NCBI RefSeq assembly: GCF_004352835.1
Contig: NZ_SJSB01000005.1
Coordinates: forward strand, 62,001 to 126,000
Direction: 5' to 3'
DNA from: Marinomonas flavescens
Lineage (GTDB): Bacteria > Pseudomonadota > Gammaproteobacteria > Pseudomonadales > Marinomonadaceae
Length of the DNA stretch: 64,000 nucleotides
Below, piece by piece: positions 9,299 through 18,383 of this stretch (the first letter of the stretch is position 1; every line of letters starts with the position of its first letter). The position numbers and the translations under genes are program-made. The notes under the pieces were generated by a model. That model was not told where the DNA came from and made no database searches. It saw nothing but the letters and a program-made list of their open reading frames with translations.

Positions 9299-9381
9299 GT
9301 TGTGCTGCAATGTTTAATTTGATGTAAATAAACTCGCGTAAAGAATCATAAATACAGAGAAGGTGTCGAGTATTAGCATCA

Positions 9382-9411
9382 TTCAGGTTTAGAAAGTTCA
9401 GGTTTAGAAAA
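9382..9411. repeat. 15-bp tandem duplication
   Basis: Two adjacent copies of TTCAGGTTTAGAAA plus one variable base (14 of 15 identical) lie in the leader of the DUF1460 gene. They look like a recent slippage duplication. Confidence 0.7.
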
Positions 9412-9483
9412 AACTGTAAAGCTGGCTCCCATGAAAGACTTTTTACGATAGGCTTGGAACTCCAATCCTATCGTAGTGGACGT

Positions 9484-10461
9484 ATGTTTAAAAAGATCAA
9501 TCTCATAGGGTGTTACTGCTTGCTTACGACGATGTCAGCACCGTCTCAAGCGAACATGACAGTGCCTTCAGAAAATCGTCAAGCAAGTTTTGATAGGGTG
9601 ATAGAAGCCAACCAAGCGCATTCAATAAGCACGGCACAAAAGATCGAACGCCTTAGTGCTACCTTGCTAGGCGCCCCCTATGTGGATGGTAATCTAGGGG
9701 AAGGTATTAATGGTAAATATGATAAAGACCCTTTATGGCGTTTTAATGAATTTGATTGTACAACTTACGTAGAGACGGTGTTGGCTGGTGCAATGTCTCA
9801 ATCAGCCAATGATTTTGTTCCTAACCTGCTAAAAATTCGTTATGACCATGGTCAGGTGTCTTTTGTTACTCGTAATCACTTCCCCAGTGTCGACTGGATT
9901 CCGAATAATCATTGGATGTTGAAAGACATTACCCAGCAAATAGGCGGCACACAGACAGCCTTAGCAAACACCATTATCGATAAAAAGGCTTGGTATCAGC
10001 GTATGGCGCTGAATCGGATACAGAATATAACAGCGACGCCAGAATCTAAAAAAACGCTGCTTATCGCCTTAAAAAAAGAAGGCAGAAGCCTTAAGCCTGA
10101 GTCGGTGAGCACACCGTATATTCCACTGTCGGCTATCTTTCTGCAAGACCAAGTTGCTCGTTCTTCTGTATTACAGCAGCGTCTAACCTATTCAACGATC
10201 AATCAAGCCTTATTGAACCGTATTCCAACAGGCAGCGTTATTAGCATGGTAAGGCCAAATTACAATGTGAAACGATGGATAGGAACCAATATGAACATTA
10301 CGCATCAAGCCATCGCAATTCGTAAGCATGGTCGCCTGTATATTCGAAACGCGAGCTTAATAATGGGAAAAGTTGTAGATCAAGAGTTTGTTCACTATTT
10401 CTCACGTTATTTAGAAGGTTCTTCCTTGAAGGGCTTTAACGTCCAATTGCCCACTTTTTAA
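9484..10461 (+). CDS. DUF1460 domain exported protein (NlpC/P60-like amidase fold)
   Basis: From the ATG at 9484 the product has 325 residues and begins with a plausible Sec signal peptide (FKKINLIGCYCLLTTMSAPSQA). An upstream TTG at 9454 would add ten residues ahead of the signal and is less likely. The GAPYVDGNLGEG segment and the F-D-C-T-T-Y-V-E motif are diagnostic of DUF1460. The cysteine in that motif is the likely nucleophile, and a histidine such as the one in HQAIA late in the protein may complete the site. The fold is related to cysteine peptidases acting on cell-wall peptides, but the substrate is unproven. Confidence 0.82.
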   Translation: MFKKINLIGCYCLLTTMSAPSQANMTVPSENRQASFDRVIEANQAHSISTAQKIERLSATLLGAPYVDGNLGEGINGKYDKDPLWRFNEFDCTTYVETVLAGAMSQSANDFVPNLLKIRYDHGQVSFVTRNHFPSVDWIPNNHWMLKDITQQIGGTQTALANTIIDKKAWYQRMALNRIQNITATPESKKTLLIALKKEGRSLKPESVSTPYIPLSAIFLQDQVARSSVLQQRLTYSTINQALLNRIPTGSVISMVRPNYNVKRWIGTNMNITHQAIAIRKHGRLYIRNASLIMGKVVDQEFVHYFSRYLEGSSLKGFNVQLPTF

Positions 10462-10529
10462 GTTAGCGGCGACATAATTTTGTAGAGGATAAAGACAACC
10501 AATATTACAGTGTTAATGGGTCTGGCTTT

Positions 10530-10559
10530 GATTCATATGGTGAAGATTCATATGGCGAG
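10530..10559. repeat. 15-bp imperfect tandem duplication
   Basis: Two neighbouring copies of GATTCATATGG followed by four variable bases (13 of 15 identical) lie between the DUF1460 and dehalogenase genes. They sit in a start-less open frame of about 50 codons (10468-10622), where they would encode a repeated DSYGE. Confidence 0.65.
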
Positions 10560-10643
10560 GGTGTATTTTTTAGGAAAGAGTCCACAATCGTTGGTATAGC
10601 CAATAAATGTATCGTTTACTAAATAATGCGACGAGAAATAACG

Positions 10644-11333
10644 ATGAATAAAAAGACAATGAACAAACAGACAATATTATTCGATATCAATGAAACAGTA
10701 CTGGACCTCAGTACGTTAAAGTCTAAGTTTATAGCAGCCTTTGGTGATCAAAGTGCGATGGCTGTGTGGTTTTCTATGCTTTTACATTCTTCAACGGTCT
10801 GTGTTGTGACTGGTGTCAAAACGGACTTTGCAACATTAGCTGGTGTCATGCTTGAATCCATTGCTGCTCGTAGGGGGATCGCATTATCTAGGGCGGTCCG
10901 TGAAGATATTCTGAGTGGCTTTGCTAGTCTTCCTGCTCATGATGATATCAAGCCAGCTCTTAGTCGATTACGTTCTGCTGGTTATCGTACGGTCGCCTTT
11001 TCAAATTCTTCACTCGGCCTGATTTCGACTCAAATGAAAAATTCAGGCTTGTCTGAGTATTTCGACGAGATTATATCCGTCGAGAAAACTGGCAGTTTTA
11101 AGCCAGATCCTGCAGCCTATCAGTTTGCTGCACAGCAATTAAACCAACCGCTTGAATCATTGCGGTTAGTCGCTACTCACGATTGGGACACTCATGGAGC
11201 ACTGTCTGTTGGTATGAAAGCGGCCTATATCGCTCGATCACAGGCTATTTATCACCCGTTATATAGACAGCCAGATATCATGGCGACAACGATGGGTAAT
11301 ATTGTTGATAAAATCATCGAAAGAAAAGTGTAA
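10644..11333 (+). CDS. Type II (L-2-) haloacid dehalogenase-like HAD hydrolase
   Basis: The product has 229 residues from the ATG at 10644; an ATG at 10626 in the same frame is an alternative. The N-terminal FDINETVLDL carries the nucleophilic Asp and the N-E-T that marks type II haloacid dehalogenases rather than phosphatases. Next come FSNSSLGLI (motif 2 Ser), EKTGSFKPDPAAY (motif 3 Lys) and VATHDWDTHGA, the usual end motif of this group. These enzymes hydrolyse L-2-haloalkanoic acids through an aspartyl ester, which is plausible for a marine bacterium meeting organohalides. No halocarboxylate transporter is adjacent. Confidence 0.85.
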   Translation: MNKKTMNKQTILFDINETVLDLSTLKSKFIAAFGDQSAMAVWFSMLLHSSTVCVVTGVKTDFATLAGVMLESIAARRGIALSRAVREDILSGFASLPAHDDIKPALSRLRSAGYRTVAFSNSSLGLISTQMKNSGLSEYFDEIISVEKTGSFKPDPAAYQFAAQQLNQPLESLRLVATHDWDTHGALSVGMKAAYIARSQAIYHPLYRQPDIMATTMGNIVDKIIERKV

Positions 11334-11707
11334 ATAAACAGTTTAAAAGTCTAGCGTTGATATAAGTCACTTTTTAAACCATGGCACTATTATAAAGTGT
11401 TGTTGGTTAAGAGGTGACCAGTGGTTATTTTAACGCGTATATAGACAACCGCATTTCTATGAAAAACTTACCTCTTCGCACGTATGGCTATCAATTATGT
11501 CATAGCCTGTCAGCCAGTAATCAGCGTTAAGCAATCCTTTTGTCGTTTCGACTATCAAAAAGAAACATTGAAAATAACACATAGTAAGTTACCTAAACGG
11601 GGGCATAACAGTTGGCTGCGCTTCGTTTTTTGTACATTTTGCCAACTATTTTATGGCGCTCAACAAGGCGTTATGCCGGTAGCTTAAAGCTACAATAGGG
11701 GTAAGAA
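11334..11707. other. Intergenic region holding an attC-like element
   Basis: No convincing gene is present. A 67-codon open frame (11484-11687) runs through an attC-like hairpin and is probably not translated. Its last codons read out the hairpin arm. The first 120 bases hold nothing I recognise. Confidence 0.5.
11603..11676 (+). repeat. attC-like site (integron cassette recombination site)
   Basis: The outer arms are GCATAAC (11603-11609) and its exact complement GTTATGC (11670-11676). Inside them GTTG and GCGC on the left pair with GCGC and CAAC on the right, with unpaired bases between, and a variable central segment follows. The right end reads CAACAAGGCGTTATGCC, in the style of cassette core sites. 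The total of 74 bp is within the attC range. The outer arms deviate at one position each from the strict RYYYAAC/GTTRRRY consensus. No integrase gene or second site is seen in the window, so this would be a solitary element. Confidence 0.55.
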
Positions 11708-12985
11708 ATGAAGTCAGTTACCATATCTAATATACAAGCCATGGAAATACTAGATTCCCGCGGCAATCCAACCGTTCGCGTATTTGTTGAGCTGAGTGAT
11801 GGTACAACATCGGTCGCATCCGTTCCTTCTGGTGCAAGTACGGGCGAAAATGAAGCCATCGAACTACGTGATGGCGATAAAGCACGTTACGCAGGTAAAG
11901 GTGTTTTGCAGGCTGTTGCGAATGTAAATGATAAACTTGCCCCTGCTTTGCTCGGTATGGATCCGTTTAAACAAGCTTTAGTGGATCGTACGATGATCGC
12001 ACTGGACGGTACGCCTAATAAGTCTAATCTTGGTGCTAATGCGATTTTGGGCATTTCTATGGCGGTTGCTCGGGCGGCTGCTCTATCATCTAACATTCCT
12101 CTTTATCAATATTTAGGTGGCACGGGGGCGAGGCGTTTAGTTGTTCCTTGTATGAATATTATTAATGGCGGAGAGCATTCTGACAACAATGTTGATATTC
12201 AAGAATTTATGGCGGTTCCCATTGGCGCGCCTAATTTTCGAGAAGGTTTGCGTTATGTGGCAGAAACCTTTCATGTTCTTAAGGGCATTCTAAAAGACCG
12301 TGGTTTGGCAACTAGTGTGGGTGATGAAGGGGGTTTTGCACCAGATCTAGATAGTAATGAAGATGCAATCGAGACCATAATTCAAGCGATTGAGAAGGCG
12401 GGTTACAAGCCTGGAGTTGATATCGCTATTGCGGTAGACAGTGCGGCTAATTCGTTTTCTACCGATATGAGTGGCTCCTATGACCTTAAGTGGTCTGGCA
12501 AAGGCCAAATGAATAGTGAAGGCCTTATTGCAATGGCGGAAGAGTGGGTGAAAAAGTATCCCATTATATTGTGGGAAGACCCTCTAGCTGAACGTGACTT
12601 TGAAGGGTTTAAACGCTTCACTGCCCGCCTTGGAGATAAGATAGAAGTGGTTGGTGATGATCTATTTGTTACTAATACTAAGTACATTCGTCGTGGGATA
12701 GAGCAGCGAGAAGCAAATTCAGCGTTAATCAAATTGAATCAAATAGGCACAGTGACAGAATCTATTGAAGCGGTGCGCATGTGCCGAGATGCTGGGTGGC
12801 GCTATTTTATCTCCCATCGTTCTGGTGAAACAGAGGACACTTTCTTGGCAGACTTTGCTGTTGCTATGGATGGCGGACATTTAAAAAGTGGTTCTGCAAG
12901 CCGCAGTGAACGAATCGCAAAATACAATCGTTTATTAGAAATTGAACAAGAGCTTGGGGAAGATGCTTTGTATTATTGGAAGTAG
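11708..12985 (+). CDS. eno: Enolase, divergent stand-alone copy
   Basis: The 425-residue enzyme interconverts 2-phosphoglycerate and phosphoenolpyruvate in the cytosol. The full domain order is present: an N-terminal alpha/beta cap with [10 protein letters not shown], then the barrel with [15 protein letters not shown] and [11 protein letters not shown]. Metal ligands appear in VDSA, WEDP and GDDLFVT. The catalytic Lys is in IKLNQIG, and SHRSGETED follows. It departs from the usual gamma-proteobacterial enzyme at several places, for example AVDSAANSF in place of AMDCAASEF and [12 protein letters not shown] in place of SIEDGLDESDW. It lacks the usual pyrG-kdsA-ftsB neighbours. An AGGGGTAAGAA ribosome site precedes the ATG. 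It may be a second, acquired enolase. Confidence 0.93.
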   Translation: MKSVTISNIQAMEILDSRGNPTVRVFVELSDGTTSVASVPSGASTGENEAIELRDGDKARYAGKGVLQAVANVNDKLAPALLGMDPFKQALVDRTMIALDGTPNKSNLGANAILGISMAVARAAALSSNIPLYQYLGGTGARRLVVPCMNIINGGEHSDNNVDIQEFMAVPIGAPNFREGLRYVAETFHVLKGILKDRGLATSVGDEGGFAPDLDSNEDAIETIIQAIEKAGYKPGVDIAIAVDSAANSFSTDMSGSYDLKWSGKGQMNSEGLIAMAEEWVKKYPIILWEDPLAERDFEGFKRFTARLGDKIEVVGDDLFVTNTKYIRRGIEQREANSALIKLNQIGTVTESIEAVRMCRDAGWRYFISHRSGETEDTFLADFAVAMDGGHLKSGSASRSERIAKYNRLLEIEQELGEDALYYWK

Positions 12986-13019
12986 TGCTGCGTATAGGCA
13001 TAAAAATACTGTTGGTATT

Positions 13020-13202
13020 CTAGATATCGGAGCTAGGTGAAAGAGCGTTAGCGTTAATTATAGCTCCAATATTTTTTCCAATGGACTGGCCTAAAATGAT
13101 CCAATTAGCATTTTTCAAGGTAGAAGGTAGAAGGTAGAAGGTAGTGATGATTGCTTCTAGATCCACTAGTAGAGGATGAGCGGTATTATTGATCGTGTTT
13201 TT
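13020..13202 (-). pseudogene. Probable alpha/beta-hydrolase remnant interrupted by a 7-bp repeat
   Basis: A start-less leftward frame of 60 codons between two stops reads as protein. It has HPLLVDLEAIITT, then residues made by the repeat, then LKNANWIILGQSIG and NIGAIINANAL. G-Q-S-I-G fits the nucleophile elbow (GxSxG) of alpha/beta-hydrolases, and the preceding D-L-x-A-I helix and strand fit as well. Removing three of the four 7-bp units (21 bp) leaves the frame intact and joins IITT to LKNAN in a natural way. Both ends of the gene are missing. The stretch has no start codon and no ribosome site, so it is most likely a relic. The family call rests on one motif. Confidence 0.4.
13117..13144. 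repeat. Perfect 7-bp tandem repeat, four copies
   Basis: AAGGTAG is repeated four times without mismatch. It lies 150 bp upstream of the CBS-domain gene and inside the hydrolase remnant on the opposite strand. Such repeats change copy number by slippage. Confidence 0.9.
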
Positions 13203-13297
13203 TCAGATCCCGAAGTGTAATATTGATTATTAAATTACATTAAGCAGGCCTTTCATTTTGCTACTAATGCGGTGTTAGGTTTGATCAGGAGTATACA

Positions 13298-13726
13298 GTG
13301 AGTGTTAAAGCAATTATGTCTTCACCAGTTACGACCATTGGACTTGATGACAAGTTAGCTGTTGTAAATGACATGTTTTCAAATACAAAATTTCATCATT
13401 TGTTAGTGGTTGAGAATGGAAAATTATTAGGTGTGGTTTCTGATAGAGACTTACTGAAAGTATTAAGTCCTCAATTGGGAACCGTCGCAGAAAAGCTTAG
13501 TGATACGGTAACATTGAATAAAAAAGCTCATCAAATTATGAGTAGAAAGCCCGTCTACATAGAGCAGCATAGAAGTGTACATGACGCTATAGAGTTATTT
13601 TTGGAACACAACTTATCTTGCATTCCTGTTGTAGATAGCAATAATTTTCCTGTTGGAATATTAAGCTGGAGAGACATCTTGGGAGCGATTAAACGTCCGA
13701 AAAGTAGGCCAGTAACCACGCCATAA
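13298..13726 (+). CDS. CBS-domain pair protein
   Basis: This is a 142-residue cytosolic protein consisting almost wholly of two CBS motifs, about residues 1-60 (IMSSPVTTIGLDD, then LLGVVSDRDLLK) and 70-130 (IMSRKPVYIEQHRSVHDAI, then PVGILSWRDIL). CBS pairs bind adenosine ligands such as AMP, ATP or SAM and act as energy or ligand switches. There is no fused effector domain, and the partner is unknown. The start is GTG at 13298 with AGGAG about seven bases upstream. It is convergent with the chemoreceptor gene to its right and shares a hairpin with it. Confidence 0.88.
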   Translation: MSVKAIMSSPVTTIGLDDKLAVVNDMFSNTKFHHLLVVENGKLLGVVSDRDLLKVLSPQLGTVAEKLSDTVTLNKKAHQIMSRKPVYIEQHRSVHDAIELFLEHNLSCIPVVDSNNFPVGILSWRDILGAIKRPKSRPVTTP

Positions 13727-13774
13727 TTTAGGCTCAGGATGAAATATCCTGTTTCATCTTTATCTGAGCCTAAA
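13727..13774. terminator. Shared hairpin between converging genes
   Basis: An 11-bp outer stem (TTTAGGCTCAG with CTGAGCCTAAA) encloses a further inner pairing of GATGAAA with TTTCATC. It sits between the CBS gene and the chemoreceptor gene that face each other. T-runs are weak on both sides. Confidence 0.6.
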
Positions 13775-13792
13775 TCGTTTATCTTAACGTAG

Positions 13793-15673
13793 TTATAGCT
13801 TGAAAAAACCTACCGTTTTTTTCAAGCTAGCGGCTATTTCAGCTAACCTTTTAGATCTTCCATCATTCTCTTTTGAATTATTAAAGTTTTCTTTTGCTTT
13901 ATTGTAGATATCAAACACACTTTGACTGATTTCAGTGGATACGTGAGTTTGTTCTTCTGCTGCTGTCGCGATCTGATCATTTTGGTTTTGTATCGAAACA
14001 ATAGAAGTTTGTATCGAACCTAAAGCGTTGGCGGCACTCGATGATTTCTCTGATGTATTTTGAGCATCAATAACATTCTGCTCCATCATGGAAACTGATC
14101 TCTTCGCTTCTTCCTGAAGGCGATGAATCATGTTTTGAATCTCGCCGGTACTTTCTTTCGTTCTGTTTGCTAAGTTTCGAACTTCATCTGCGACAACGGC
14201 AAAACCACGACCATGTTCGCCTGCTCTTGCTGCTTCTATTGCTGCGTTTAAAGCAAGTAAATTAGTCTGTTCAGAAATACTATTAATAACCTCTAAAATG
14301 CTGCCAATACTTTGAGTCTCAGCCTCGAGTTTATTGGTAACGACAACAACGTCTTGGATGCCTTGAACAAGAACCTGAATATTGTTATTCATTTCAGTAA
14401 CAATGGTTAATCCCAACCCAGATGAATCATGAGCTTCACGAGCCGCCACTGATGCGTCTAAAGCATTACGAGCAACATCTTCAACCGTTGTTGTCATTTC
14501 TTCCATGCTGGTACTTGAATTTTCTAGCTGATTCATTTGTTCACTAGAGCTAGCACTAATAGATTGAGCGGCAGTACTTATTTCTCTAGAAGAGGAATGT
14601 AGCTGTTCTGCCGCTTCATTAATGTTTAACATGCTGGCTTTGAGATTATCAACCATTGTGAGCACAGAGGAATAGATGCCAGTTTCCGTTCCATCTGATG
14701 ATCGTTGAATGGATAAATCACCATCAGAAATGCGTTTTACAATATCTTCAATTTCTGTTGGTTCTCCCCCAATTGGACGATAAATTAATTTCATAATCAG
14801 AAAATACGAGACATAAAGAGAAATGAGTATTAGTACAATTGCAGTAATTAAGCTTTCTACTAAATTGTCATTAGAAGCTTGATTGATATTCGCCATGCTA
14901 TCCCAAGACCATACTGACCAGTTGTTCGATGGGATTTTAGAGTGGGCTACAAAATATTGTTCACCTTCAAGATCATAGGTGTGATGGGTAGATATTTCGT
15001 CTTTGTATTGAGAGTAGCTAGGTCTTAATTCAAAAAGGTTCTTTCCTATGTATTTAGGATCTTTACCCGCTAAAATAAAGCCATCTTCTCTTGTTACCCA
15101 TAGCTGATTGTTATCAGAAAGCGTTGCAATGTATTTGGTTAGATCATCAACGGCTAGGTTCGCAGCTAATACCGCGACGATTTCATTATTTCTTATGACT
15201 GGAATCGCCAAGGCCATTACTAGGTTTCCGGCACTACTGGTATAGGGCTTTGTAATGATATTTTTCTCACCAGAAAAGACTCTTTTGTACCATTCTCTAT
15301 CTAATGATTTTGCATTAAAATTTGAAATCTCACCACTTGGCAAATAGGTGACACCACTTTTTAGACCAACATAGACGGCTAGAACACCTAATCTATTTTC
15401 AATATCTCCTAATTCGTTTTTTAAACTTTCTAGGTTAACACTACCATCAGCATTGATAGATATTTTATCAGAAACGATATTAAGAGAATCAAAATACCGA
15501 CTCATTTTCTGTTCGATGGCGTTGCCAATTAAGAATGAATTATCATTCAACGATGCTTTATAATTATTCGTAGATGCGGATTTGAAGTTAAAAAAGCTGG
15601 TTAATGTCACTATTAAAATGACCATCAAAAACATCGCACCTATTGAGGATACAATTTTTACTTTTGCACTCAT
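13793..15673 (-). CDS. Methyl-accepting chemotaxis protein with a double Cache (dCache_1) sensor
   Basis: This is a 626-residue chemoreceptor. It has a membrane helix at about residues 8-30 and a periplasmic dCache_1 domain to about residue 270, with [21 protein letters not shown] and [21 protein letters not shown] as typical PDC strands. A second membrane segment lies near residues 275-295. A HAMP-like [15 protein letters not shown] region follows, then the signalling rod with [21 protein letters not shown] and the nearby [10 protein letters not shown]. dCache_1 receptors commonly bind amino acids, polyamines or purines; here LDREWY and the ligand-pocket region could be tested against the amino-acid motif. 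It is unlinked to che genes. Confidence 0.94.
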   Translation of the reverse strand: MSAKVKIVSSIGAMFLMVILIVTLTSFFNFKSASTNNYKASLNDNSFLIGNAIEQKMSRYFDSLNIVSDKISINADGSVNLESLKNELGDIENRLGVLAVYVGLKSGVTYLPSGEISNFNAKSLDREWYKRVFSGEKNIITKPYTSSAGNLVMALAIPVIRNNEIVAVLAANLAVDDLTKYIATLSDNNQLWVTREDGFILAGKDPKYIGKNLFELRPSYSQYKDEISTHHTYDLEGEQYFVAHSKIPSNNWSVWSWDSMANINQASNDNLVESLITAIVLILISLYVSYFLIMKLIYRPIGGEPTEIEDIVKRISDGDLSIQRSSDGTETGIYSSVLTMVDNLKASMLNINEAAEQLHSSSREISTAAQSISASSSEQMNQLENSSTSMEEMTTTVEDVARNALDASVAAREAHDSSGLGLTIVTEMNNNIQVLVQGIQDVVVVTNKLEAETQSIGSILEVINSISEQTNLLALNAAIEAARAGEHGRGFAVVADEVRNLANRTKESTGEIQNMIHRLQEEAKRSVSMMEQNVIDAQNTSEKSSSAANALGSIQTSIVSIQNQNDQIATAAEEQTHVSTEISQSVFDIYNKAKENFNNSKENDGRSKRLAEIAASLKKTVGFFKL

Positions 15674-15886
15674 TTACATTCCTTAATAGCCAAATGGCTA
15701 AACTAAAAAAGCTAAGTCTAATCTGACTAATAATGCCAGTGAATATGCTGACAATCGGTTTCATCCAATGAAATATAGGTTTTATTATAGCATGATAGAA
15801 TAGACTTGCTTTATGGCATAGATACACATATCTGCTAAAGAAGAGACTCTATTCTTGGTAAATAATTCAAAAAATAGGTACTAATA

Positions 15887-16489
15887 ATGAGTAAAGATTT
15901 GTTTGAGAAGCAAGCCAGCAATTATGAGAAAAATAAACATAGAGTATCGAATGTTGACCGTATTGCTAATGCGGTTATTAATAACGTAAATCTTGACCGT
16001 GAAATGCATGTTATGGACTTTGGTTCGGGTACAGGTTTACTGCTAGAACGTATTGCGCCTTTTGTAAGAAAAGTAACCGCAATCGACATTTCTAGAGCAA
16101 TGAATGAGCAGTTAGTGACAAAGCAAGCAAGCCTTGCTTGTGACATTGATATTCTGGAAATTGACTTAGTATCAACAGATATTACGGATAAGTTTGATGG
16201 CATCCTATCTTCAATGACGATGCATCATGTGAAAGATATCGAAGCGATGTTTGTTAAATTTTATTCATTATTAAATGATGGTGGAATCATCGCGATATCT
16301 GACCTTGATAAAGAAGATGGAAGTTTTCATACGGAAGACACCGGTGTTTTCCATTCAGGTTTTGATCGTGAGCTTATTGCCAATGCAGCGAAACAAGCTT
16401 GTTTTCGAGATGTTGAAGTAATAGATGCAAGTGTGGTGCATAAACCGCATGGAGATTTTTCGGTTTTTTTACTGACGGCTAAAAAATAA
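15887..16489 (+). CDS. Class I SAM-dependent methyltransferase
   Basis: The product has 200 residues. The SAM-binding motif I is VMDFGSGTGLL near residue 42, the acidic residue ending strand 2 is in VTAIDIS, and motif post-I is present. The FDGILSSMTMHHV segment corresponds to motif II, followed by LLNDGGIIAISDL (motif III). This is the ubiquinone/menaquinone-methyltransferase-like Methyltransf_11/25 fold. The catalytic target cannot be read from sequence. It is divergent from the preceding chemoreceptor gene and stands alone. Confidence 0.85.
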   Translation: MSKDLFEKQASNYEKNKHRVSNVDRIANAVINNVNLDREMHVMDFGSGTGLLLERIAPFVRKVTAIDISRAMNEQLVTKQASLACDIDILEIDLVSTDITDKFDGILSSMTMHHVKDIEAMFVKFYSLLNDGGIIAISDLDKEDGSFHTEDTGVFHSGFDRELIANAAKQACFRDVEVIDASVVHKPHGDFSVFLLTAKK

Positions 16490-16631
16490 CCTTATGTTAT
16501 ATATTTTTAGGTCATAGTTTGAGGGTTCAATTTTGACGTGTGATCGTAATCCGAGGGTGTGTAAAAGTGATTAATTTATCGTCAATTAGGTATAAAGTAA
16601 GGCTAATGAATTGTGGAAAAGGTAGATATGA

Positions 16632-16985
16632 ATGAATAGTAACCGAAACATCATTGTACGACTGCGAGAGAATATTCCATCGTTTAAATGTGTAGATGGC
16701 TGTCATGATTGCTGTGGTCCAGTAACAACGTCTTCGGAAGAAATGTCTCGTCTACCAGTAAAAACGGACGCTGAACACGATGCTGCATTAGAAGAGCTGA
16801 CTTGCGTACACTTAGGGCCTAATGGCTGTACTGTGTATGATGAGCGTCCGTTGATTTGTCGATTATTTGGCACAACACCTCGTATGGCTTGCCCAAATGA
16901 CCGTCGTCCAGAAGAAATGGTGGATCCAAAGATAGAAGGTCAGGTTCATCACTACATCGCGACCACACGACAAGTACTCGTGTAG
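16632..16985 (+). CDS. YkgJ family cysteine-cluster protein
   Basis: This 117-residue protein carries the cysteine set of the YkgJ (zinc/iron-chelating) family: C-x3-C-x2-C-C near residues 18-25 (CVDGCHDCC), then C-x7-C in the region CVHLGPNGCTVYDERPLICRLFG, and one more Cys at MACPND. Family members are thought to bind a metal or iron-sulfur cluster; their biochemical role is not settled. An AGGTAG ribosome site precedes the ATG at 16632. An overlapping ATG four bases upstream is in another frame and stops at once. Confidence 0.85.
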   Translation: MNSNRNIIVRLRENIPSFKCVDGCHDCCGPVTTSSEEMSRLPVKTDAEHDAALEELTCVHLGPNGCTVYDERPLICRLFGTTPRMACPNDRRPEEMVDPKIEGQVHHYIATTRQVLV

Positions 16986-17051
16986 AGACGTAAACGCAGA
17001 ATTTTAGCCTTACTTATAAGGCCTTTTCATAACGAGTAGTAGGGGGAAATG

Positions 17052-17417
17052 ATGCTAGAAATAATAGAGATCGGAATTGATAACGCCCTTGCATTTCAAA
17101 TGTCAGGAAAAATAACAGAAAGTGATATGGATATCGTCCTTAGTGAAGCGAAAGACAAAATTGAACGCCATGGACAAATTGTTATTTATGAAAAAATTAA
17201 CTCTTTCGAGGGCGTTGAAATCGCAGCTATGATGGAAGAGTTCAAATACATTTTTGACGTTGGTATGTCTAATATACTAAAAGTGGCAATTTTAACGGAT
17301 AAAAAGTGGATAGAGCAGATTGTGAATTTTGAAGGCAAGATTTTCAGTAGCATTCAAATGAAATGCTTTACTCTTGAAGAGCAAGGGCAGGCTGTTCAGT
17401 ATCTTAAAGCGACATAA
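17052..17417 (+). CDS. SpoIIAA/STAS-like protein
   Basis: The product has 121 residues from the second of two adjacent ATG codons. AGGGGG at 17041-17046 is better spaced for 17052 than for 17049. The pattern (AFQMSGKITESDMDIVLSE, then IVIYEKINSFEGVEI, then VGMSNILKVAILTDKKWIEQI) fits the SpoIIAA-like family (PF11964), a lipocalin- or STAS-like fold found in many proteobacteria. No serine phosphoacceptor of the anti-sigma-antagonist kind is evident, and no anti-sigma partner is adjacent. Function unknown. Confidence 0.75.
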   Translation: MLEIIEIGIDNALAFQMSGKITESDMDIVLSEAKDKIERHGQIVIYEKINSFEGVEIAAMMEEFKYIFDVGMSNILKVAILTDKKWIEQIVNFEGKIFSSIQMKCFTLEEQGQAVQYLKAT

Positions 17418-17508
17418 GCAATGTTAAGGCTATTATCATCAAATCACTCATCGTTATCGGTTAGAATAATGCCTGTCATATTTCCTCATATTCTGAATAT
17501 TATTCATC

Positions 17509-18210
17509 ATGCGCCTTGATAAGTTCGTTTGTAAAAGTACTGAGTTAACAAAAAGTGAAGCAATCCAACGCATTCAGCTCGGTCAAGTGAGTGTTAATAG
17601 TAAGGTTATAACGAATGAAGCGACCCAGGTGCATGAGAATAATGCGATAATATTAAACGGTGTTAAGCTGAAAACTCGTGATTTTTGCTATATTATGATG
17701 CATAAACCAGCCGGTACTGTCTGTTCGAATATTGATGAAGTCTATCCGTCTCTATTCAATTATTTAGAGCTTGATAACGTTTCAGAGTTACATATAGCAG
17801 GGCGTTTAGACGCTGATACTACTGGGTTGGTTTTGATTACCGATGATGGTCGTTGGTCTTTTAATCTCACCTTACCTGCTAAAGAGTGCCGTAAGCTGTA
17901 TCGAGTGACGCTTTCTCAAGCGTTATCTACAGAGCGAGTCGAAGAGATTACATATCGCTTTAAGCAAGGGATTCAGCTGCAAGGTGAATCGCAATTAACG
18001 CTACCTGCGATATTGGATGTGATTACACCAACAGAAGTGTTATTGACCATCACAGAAGGTAGGTTTCATCAGGTAAAGCGAATGTTCGCCGCCGTAGGGA
18101 ATCGCGTGATGTCACTTCATCGAGAGCAGATCGGAAGCATTTCACTTGATGTTGAAGTGGGTCAATGGCGCTATTTGACCAATGATGAAGTGCAGTCTTT
18201 TAGTCAGTAA
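17509..18210 (+). CDS. rsuA: 16S rRNA pseudouridine(516) synthase RsuA
   Basis: The 233-residue enzyme isomerises a uridine (U516 in the E. coli enzyme) in 16S rRNA. An S4-like RNA-binding domain lies at the N-terminus (MRLDKFVCKSTELTKSEA). The synthase domain carries the catalytic Asp in AGRLDADTTGLVL, and the family end motif EGRFHQVKRMFAAVGN is present. Length matches E. coli RsuA (231). It has no close operon partner. A probable terminator follows, before the short rho gene. Confidence 0.93.
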   Translation: MRLDKFVCKSTELTKSEAIQRIQLGQVSVNSKVITNEATQVHENNAIILNGVKLKTRDFCYIMMHKPAGTVCSNIDEVYPSLFNYLELDNVSELHIAGRLDADTTGLVLITDDGRWSFNLTLPAKECRKLYRVTLSQALSTERVEEITYRFKQGIQLQGESQLTLPAILDVITPTEVLLTITEGRFHQVKRMFAAVGNRVMSLHREQIGSISLDVEVGQWRYLTNDEVQSFSQ

Positions 18211-18213
18211 CTT

Positions 18214-18261
18214 TCTTTATTGTTAGAAATTGAAGGAGCAATAAAGAGACTATATTTTTTT
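18214..18261 (+). terminator. Probable terminator after rsuA
   Basis: A 9-bp stem (TCTTTATTG with CAATAAAGA) with a 16-base loop is followed within a few bases by ATATTTTTTT. Confidence 0.6.
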
Positions 18262-18383
18262 AAAGAGCAGTAAATCTTTTAATTCACTTCCTATGTTTAA
18301 CGGAAGAGGGGTTATTCTTCAGTGCTCATCAAACGATCATAAATAAATAAGATATTTAATTTTATAGAGCCTTAAATAATATT

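Noticed and set aside
11484..11687. 67-codon open frame before the enolase gene
   Set aside because: Its last third is a read-through of the attC-like hairpin, and the start has no convincing ribosome site.
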